DNA of 10,629 bases from positions 1 through 10,629 of the forward strand of contig JAAYSB010000063.1 of the NCBI GenBank assembly GCA_012518475.1. Reading direction: 5' to 3'. Below are positions 6,826-10,629 of this stretch, in pieces. The notes under the pieces were generated by a model. It searched no databases and was not told the origin of the DNA. It worked only from the letters and a program-made list of their open reading frames with translations. Position 1 is the first letter of the stretch. Every line of letters starts with the position of its first letter. Position numbers and translations under genes: made by a program. This DNA is from Intrasporangiaceae bacterium (lineage in GTDB: Bacteria > Actinomycetota > Actinomycetes > Actinomycetales > Dermatophilaceae).

Positions 6826-6831
6826 ACCACG

Positions 6832-6837
6832 AGGGTA
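6832..6837 (-). promoter_or_regulatory. Putative -10 box for leaderless pcnA transcript
   Basis: TACCCT on the minus strand fits TAnnnT and ends exactly six bases before the GTG at 6825, placing the transcript start at or next to that codon. No recognisable -35 box is seen. If true, it fixes the start of the CCA enzyme at 6825. Confidence 0.45.
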
Positions 6838-6976
6838 TGCGCTCCACCGGACCTCCTCCACCGCCGCCATATCTTCCACCTACCAGCCGAACGGCGAACC
6901 GGCCCGCGATCGCCGACCCACCGACGCCACCCCGCTGACCGCGCAGGGATTCCGGATCGGTTCTTGCCCAGCGGGT

Positions 6977-6982
6977 TACAGT
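6977..6982 (+). promoter_or_regulatory. Putative -10 box for leaderless NUDIX transcript
   Basis: TACAGT fits TAnnnT and is followed six bases later by the GTG at 6989, the same geometry as the divergent pcnA promoter. No Shine-Dalgarno sequence precedes the GTG, which favours a leaderless mRNA. The -35 region shows no clear TTGACA. Confidence 0.5.
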
Positions 6983-6988
6983 GAAGTG

Positions 6989-7531
6989 GTGAGCGAGGCT
7001 GCGACGAACCGGGGCGAGGAGCCGCGCCGCGCGCCCGAGCGCGGCCCGGCACGTTCCGCGGCCCCGCGGCTGTCGATGACGTCCCGTTTACCGGCCGTCG
7101 AGGAGCGCTCCGCCGGGGGAATCATCGTCGATGTGCACGGCGGCGAGGCCCGGATCGCGGTCATCGCCCGACGCAACCGGGCCGGGCGGATCGAGTGGTG
7201 TCTGCCCAAGGGACACATCGAGGGGGACGAGACCCTGCCGGAGACGGCGGAGCGTGAGATCGCCGAGGAGACCGGTATCGAGGGCCGGGTGCTCATCGAG
7301 CTCGGGACGATCGACTACTGGTTCGCCACCCCCGAGAAGCGGGTGCATAAGTTCGTCCACCACTACCTCCTCGAGGCGACCGGCGGATATCTCACCATCG
7401 AGAACGACCCCGACCAGGAGGCCATCGATGTCGCCTGGTTCCCGTTGCGTGAGGCCCACCGGCACCTGACCTTCCCCAACGAGCGCCGCATCGCCCGGAT
7501 CGCCTGGATGCGCCTCGCCGGGGAGCCCTAG
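6989..7531 (+). CDS. NUDIX hydrolase (MutT4-like)
   Basis: The 180-residue protein has a complete NUDIX box: G75, E81, R89-E90 and E93-E94 with G96, in GHIEGDETLPETAEREIAEE. It should hydrolyse a nucleoside diphosphate derivative. SAGGIIVDV at 41-49 starts the fold, and DYWFATPEKRVHKFVHHYLL (109-128) is typical of the MutT4 (Rv3908) type found beside pcnA. Residues 1-40 are a basic, probably disordered extension, which the mycobacterial protein also has. The start is one of two adjacent GTG codons (6986, 6989); 6989 is favoured by the -10 spacing. The DUF6049 gene follows 23 bases later and is probably co-transcribed. The substrate cannot be read from sequence. Confidence 0.92.
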   Translation: MSEAATNRGEEPRRAPERGPARSAAPRLSMTSRLPAVEERSAGGIIVDVHGGEARIAVIARRNRAGRIEWCLPKGHIEGDETLPETAEREIAEETGIEGRVLIELGTIDYWFATPEKRVHKFVHHYLLEATGGYLTIENDPDQEAIDVAWFPLREAHRHLTFPNERRIARIAWMRLAGEP

Positions 7532-7554
7532 GTGACCCGTCCCGGGGGGAGCCG

Positions 7555-9954
7555 GTGATCCGAGCCCGGGCCGCCGGTGCCCTCGCGCTCGTCACTGCCC
7601 TCCTCACGGCGTTCGTGCCGGCCGGGTCCGCCGCCACACCCCCGGCCGCCGCGCACGGTTCAGCAGCCCTTGTCATCGGGCAGGACACTGTGCAGAACAC
7701 CCTTCAGGAGGTCCTCGGCCCCGGCTCGGCCGGCGTCGAGATCACGCAGGTCAGTCCCATCGTCGCTGCCCCCGGCCAACCGGTCCGCATCTCCGGCACC
7801 TTGGACGTCGCCGATCTCGGCATCGACCTCTCCCCTTCGGCGGCCCCCACCAGCGAGCCGACGACCGGCCCGGCTGACGGCGAGGTCGAGGACCAGGCAG
7901 ACCCTGAACCAACTCCGGTCGCGACCGTCGAGGTCCGCCTCGCACCCGAGCGCATCACCGACGGTGCGGCGGTCGCCGAGTGGGCGAGCAGTTCCAGCCC
8001 CTCCGCCGGTCCCCTGCTCGTCTCGCAGCCGGTTCTCGCCGGGGACCGGACACGCACCGCTGCGACGACGGTGCCGTTCAGCATCACCGTCGACGACCTC
8101 GACCCCTTCGTCGCGACGTCCTACGGGATCGCCCCCATCAGCATCCAGGTCTATCTGCCCGGACAGCCCGCACCGGTCCGCGTGGTCCACACGTTCCTCG
8201 GCTTCCAGGCAACGAAGGAGTATGCGCCGCTCGGCCTGACCGTCGTCGTCCCCTTCACCCTGCCGGCCGACCCGGCCCTCATCGGCGCGTTCGGGGAGGA
8301 GCGCGCCACCGCCTGGGAGGGCCTACTCTCCGAGAGCGGCCGGCTCTCCGAGCAGATCACCCTGGCCGCCGCACCGGGCGTCGTCTGGGCCGTCGATCCG
8401 CTCCTGCTCAGCGCCGGGCCCGCAGTGGTCGCGACAGACCCCTCCGCCTTCGACGCCAACGGTGAGCCCCTCGACGACAGCACGAGCCAGGGCACCGGGG
8501 AGGCCGGGGGCGCCACCAGCGGCGCATCGAACGGTACGGCCTCACCCAGGCCGGAGGATGGCGCATCCGATGCCCCACCCGATGACCTGCCGCCCGACCC
8601 GACCCCGGGACCGGCGGCGCGGGAACGAGCGGTGCGCGAGGCATACGTCCAACGGATGCTCGAGGCGGCAGCCGGCCGGGACATCATGCTGCTCCCCACC
8701 GGAGACGCGGACTTCGGTGCTCTCCCGGAGCAAGGTGTCGTCGGTGCCGGACCGGACGCCGCGAGGCGGCTGCTGCGGACCACACTCGATGTCGAGGAGG
8801 CGACGACTCTGCTCGAGAACGCGGGAGCCGCCGTCCGACCGGTCCTGTGGCCGGCCGGTGGGATGTGGTCGGCCGGGCAGGACGAGGTCCTGAGATCCGG
8901 AGCGGGTGGCGGTGGCTGGGACGTCCTGGTCGACACCGGGAGCATTGCCGCCGCCGACCTGGCCGCCGCCCAGGCCGCGCCTCTGGTCGGGCCGCGCGGT
9001 GGTCAGCTCCTCGCGTACGAGAGCGCACTGAGCACCCGGGTGGCCACCGCCGTCCGAGACGGAGGGCTCCTCGGGGGGCTCACTCTCATGGCCGAGGGCC
9101 TGATGACGCTCAACGAGCGGCCGGGGACCGCCCGCCATCAGGTCGTCGTCCTGGACCGACCGGCCGATCTGCTGACCGAGGACGCCGGCACTGACGAGTC
9201 CCCGGTCCCGGTGGACCTGCAGGCACCGCTGCGGGTCCTCGGGCAGGTCCCCTGGCTGACGCTCGGGCAGATCCCACGCGCGAGCGCGCCCGGTGAGCTG
9301 GAGGCCACCCCGACCGTAGATCCGGGCGGGATCCCGCCGACCGCCCTCACCGAGGAGCGCCTCGCCGGACTCGGGGACACCGAGGCCCGGCTCGAGCCTG
9401 CCGCCGCTCTGCGGGTCAACACCGGCATCGACCTGGCCACCCGCGGACGGGACAGCCTCGGACAGCTGCTCAGCTCCCGCTGGCGCAGTGCGCAGGAGGA
9501 CTGGGACGGTGCCTATGCGCCACTCGCCGACCAGGTCGCCTCCACCTTCACGAGCATCCACATCCCCGCCCGCGACATCGCCTTCCTCGCCGACAGCGGT
9601 CTGGTGCGGGTCACCGTCGAGAACTCCCTCGACGACGGCCTGCACAACGCGACGATGGAGCTCGCCGTGGACCATCCCGTCCTGCGGATCGAGTCCGGAC
9701 CGCAGCCGGTCGACGTCGGCGCCGACAGCCGCAGCACGGTGTCCTTCCAGGCCAGCGCGATCGCCTCCGGTCGGGTCTCGGTGACGGCGGTCGTCCGGAC
9801 CGAGGACGGCATCATCCTCGGTGAGCCCACGACCTTCACGGTGCGGGTCTCGCCGACGTCGGACTGGATCTACTGGCTACTGGGCGGACTCGCCGGACTG
9901 GTCATTCTCATCGGAATTGTCCGCACCGTGCTGCGGCGACATCCCGAGCCTTGA
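7555..9954 (+). CDS. DUF6049 family membrane-anchored protein
   Basis: The 799-residue protein is largely extracytoplasmic. A signal peptide covers about 1-26 (hydrophobic ALALVTALLTAFVPAGSA), and one membrane helix near 773-790 (WLLGGLAGLVILIGIV) leaves a short basic cytoplasmic tail. It corresponds by position, length and architecture to M. tuberculosis Rv3909 (about 800 residues), which lies between the NUDIX gene and MviN. The function is not established; its location suggests envelope assembly. Residues about 303-355 are a Gly/Ser/Pro/Asp-rich linker, and another acidic Pro/Thr-rich stretch lies near 97-121, so at least three folded parts are likely. The stretch just before the helix looks like a beta-sandwich (VSVTAVVRTEDG and neighbours). 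GTG is chosen because GGGGGGAG lies at 7544-7551; the earlier GTG at 7532 runs into a stop. Confidence 0.9.
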   Translation: MIRARAAGALALVTALLTAFVPAGSAATPPAAAHGSAALVIGQDTVQNTLQEVLGPGSAGVEITQVSPIVAAPGQPVRISGTLDVADLGIDLSPSAAPTSEPTTGPADGEVEDQADPEPTPVATVEVRLAPERITDGAAVAEWASSSSPSAGPLLVSQPVLAGDRTRTAATTVPFSITVDDLDPFVATSYGIAPISIQVYLPGQPAPVRVVHTFLGFQATKEYAPLGLTVVVPFTLPADPALIGAFGEERATAWEGLLSESGRLSEQITLAAAPGVVWAVDPLLLSAGPAVVATDPSAFDANGEPLDDSTSQGTGEAGGATSGASNGTASPRPEDGASDAPPDDLPPDPTPGPAARERAVREAYVQRMLEAAAGRDIMLLPTGDADFGALPEQGVVGAGPDAARRLLRTTLDVEEATTLLENAGAAVRPVLWPAGGMWSAGQDEVLRSGAGGGGWDVLVDTGSIAAADLAAAQAAPLVGPRGGQLLAYESALSTRVATAVRDGGLLGGLTLMAEGLMTLNERPGTARHQVVVLDRPADLLTEDAGTDESPVPVDLQAPLRVLGQVPWLTLGQIPRASAPGELEATPTVDPGGIPPTALTEERLAGLGDTEARLEPAAALRVNTGIDLATRGRDSLGQLLSSRWRSAQEDWDGAYAPLADQVASTFTSIHIPARDIAFLADSGLVRVTVENSLDDGLHNATMELAVDHPVLRIESGPQPVDVGADSRSTVSFQASAIASGRVSVTAVVRTEDGIILGEPTTFTVRVSPTSDWIYWLLGGLAGLVILIGIVRTVLRRHPEP

Positions 9955-9967
9955 GGGGTTGCCCACT

Positions 9968-9973
9968 TAGGAT
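9968..9973 (+). promoter_or_regulatory. Weak candidate -10 box before pseudokinase gene
   Basis: TAGGAT fits TAnnnT within the 80 bases separating the DUF6049 and pseudokinase genes. No -35 box lies at the right distance. It would allow separate expression of the pseudokinase, but read-through from the gene upstream is equally likely. Confidence 0.2.
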
Positions 9974-10034
9974 GGGCTGACAATCCCGGCACGCAGGACC
10001 GCTGGCCGGAGCCATGATGTGCGAGGAGGCGTCG

Positions 10035-10629
10035 GTGCAGGGGATCGGACCAGGAACCGTCCTGGGCGGCAGATACACCACACACGAGCTCGCGGCTCCG
10101 TTCGGCGAGGGCGAGCTGTGGACGGCCCGCGACTCGATCCTCGACCGCACGGTCACGATCGTCGCAGTCTCACGCCAGCACCCCAACGTCGCGGCCTTCC
10201 TCGACGCTGCTCGCCGGGTCGCCGGGCTCGACAACAACCGGTTGAGTCGCATCCTCGATGTCGGCACAGACGACGAGGTCGCCTATGTCGTCGAGGAGTC
10301 CCTCGAGGGGTCCCGCACCCTGACCGAGATTCTCGAGTCCGGACCCCTCCCGGCACCAGAGGTCCGTCGGATGGCCGGCGAGACCTCGCTCGTCCTCGAC
10401 ATCGCCCGTCAGCGTGGACTGCACCACCAGCGCCTCAACCCCAGCCACGTCCTGCGGACCCAGGACGGGGACGTCAAGCTGCGCGGACTCGCCACACTCG
10501 CTGCCCTCGCCGGGATCGACGACACGCCCGACCAGGAGGCCGCCCGCGAGGACGCCAAGAGTGTCGTTGCCATCACGTATGCCGGATTCACCGGCCTCTG
10601 GCCCCTCGAGGGTGACGGCGGCGGACTCG
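10035..10629 (+). CDS. Protein-kinase-like pseudokinase, partial at window end
   Basis: The frame is open to the window end; 198 codons are visible. The fold is that of an actinobacterial Ser/Thr kinase. There is an N-terminal glycine-rich strand (LAAPFGEGELWTARD), a hinge-like AYVVEESLEGSRTLTEIL, and a late helix EDAKSVVAITYAGFTGLWPL. The catalytic residues are missing. The strand-3 lysine is V43, the HRD loop reads H131-Q132-R133 with N135 and H138 for the usual K and N, and the DFG region reads KLRGLA. It is therefore almost certainly a pseudokinase like the C-terminal part of mycobacterial MviN (Rv3910), which recruits FhaA once phosphorylated. Here it is not joined to MurJ. GTG 10035 is chosen because GAGGAGG lies at 10023-10029; in-frame ATGs at 10014 and 10017 have weaker ribosome binding sites. 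Confidence 0.85.
   Translation, partial: MQGIGPGTVLGGRYTTHELAAPFGEGELWTARDSILDRTVTIVAVSRQHPNVAAFLDAARRVAGLDNNRLSRILDVGTDDEVAYVVEESLEGSRTLTEILESGPLPAPEVRRMAGETSLVLDIARQRGLHHQRLNPSHVLRTQDGDVKLRGLATLAALAGIDDTPDQEAAREDAKSVVAITYAGFTGLWPLEGDGGGL

Noticed and set aside
8542..9675. A 377-codon minus-strand frame inside the DUF6049 gene
   Set aside because: Low-complexity translation without motifs, fully within a gene supported by signal peptide, membrane helix and conserved context.
10019..10615. A 198-codon plus-strand frame at the right end
   Set aside because: The kinase-like frame at 10035, one base shifted, has kinase-fold motifs and a strong ribosome binding site; this frame gives Arg/Pro-rich noise.
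12..10629. Mobile element, prophage, CRISPR or toxin-antitoxin content
   Set aside because: No transposase, integrase, repeat-spacer array or toxin motif was seen on either strand; the genes are core chromosomal ones with even, high-GC codon use.

Overview
This window is ordinary chromosomal DNA from a high-GC actinobacterium. Three things support this: an inositol-3-phosphate synthase of the actinobacterial type, a small stand-alone biotinylated protein of the TB7.3 kind, and the block CCA-adding enzyme / divergent NUDIX hydrolase / DUF6049 membrane protein / MviN-type pseudokinase. That block matches the well-known Mycobacterium tuberculosis stretch Rv3907c-Rv3910. A member of the Micrococcales (for example Intrasporangiaceae/Dermatophilaceae) is my guess from the flavour of the proteins, not something I can prove. 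There are no RNA genes, insertion sequences, CRISPR arrays or signs of recent transfer.

Layout. (1) 12-1103 (+): inositol-3-phosphate synthase. (2) 1104-1479: a 376-base gap with nested inverted and direct repeats. (3) 1480-3198 (+): a secreted protein with three CWB2 cell-wall-binding repeats followed by a polysaccharide deacetylase domain. (4) 3220-3245: a perfect hairpin between convergent units. (5) 5162 down to 3281 (-): four tightly packed genes. These are an unrecognised 202-aa protein with an acidic Thr/Asp tail, a soluble PP2C Ser/Thr phosphatase, an unrecognised 76-aa protein, and a biotinyl-domain protein. Two junctions overlap by 4 bases, so the unit looks translationally coupled; a perfect 15-bp tandem duplication lies in its presumed promoter. 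(6) 6825-5335 (-): CCA tRNA nucleotidyltransferase. (7) 6989-7531 and 7555-9954 (+): NUDIX hydrolase and DUF6049 membrane protein, diverging from the CCA enzyme. (8) 10035 to the end (+): N-terminal part of a protein-kinase-like protein that lacks the catalytic residues.

How the genes may work together. The right half belongs to the conserved near-origin neighbourhood that in relatives holds MurJ (the lipid II flippase) and its regulatory pseudokinase. Here the pseudokinase follows DUF6049 with only 80 bases between them, so murJ is not in its usual place and is not fused to the N-terminus of the pseudokinase. The PP2C phosphatase could act on Ser/Thr kinase signalling, but nothing here shows its substrate. 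The deacetylase probably acts on cell-wall glycans. The two divergent genes at 6825 and 6989 both show a TAnnnT -10 box ending six bases before a GTG, which suggests leaderless transcripts.

No wholly new system stands out. The most useful leads are the uncoupled pseudokinase without adjacent murJ, the coupled PP2C unit with two unrecognised partners, the deacetylase with an altered metal-site aspartate, and the non-coding repeats.
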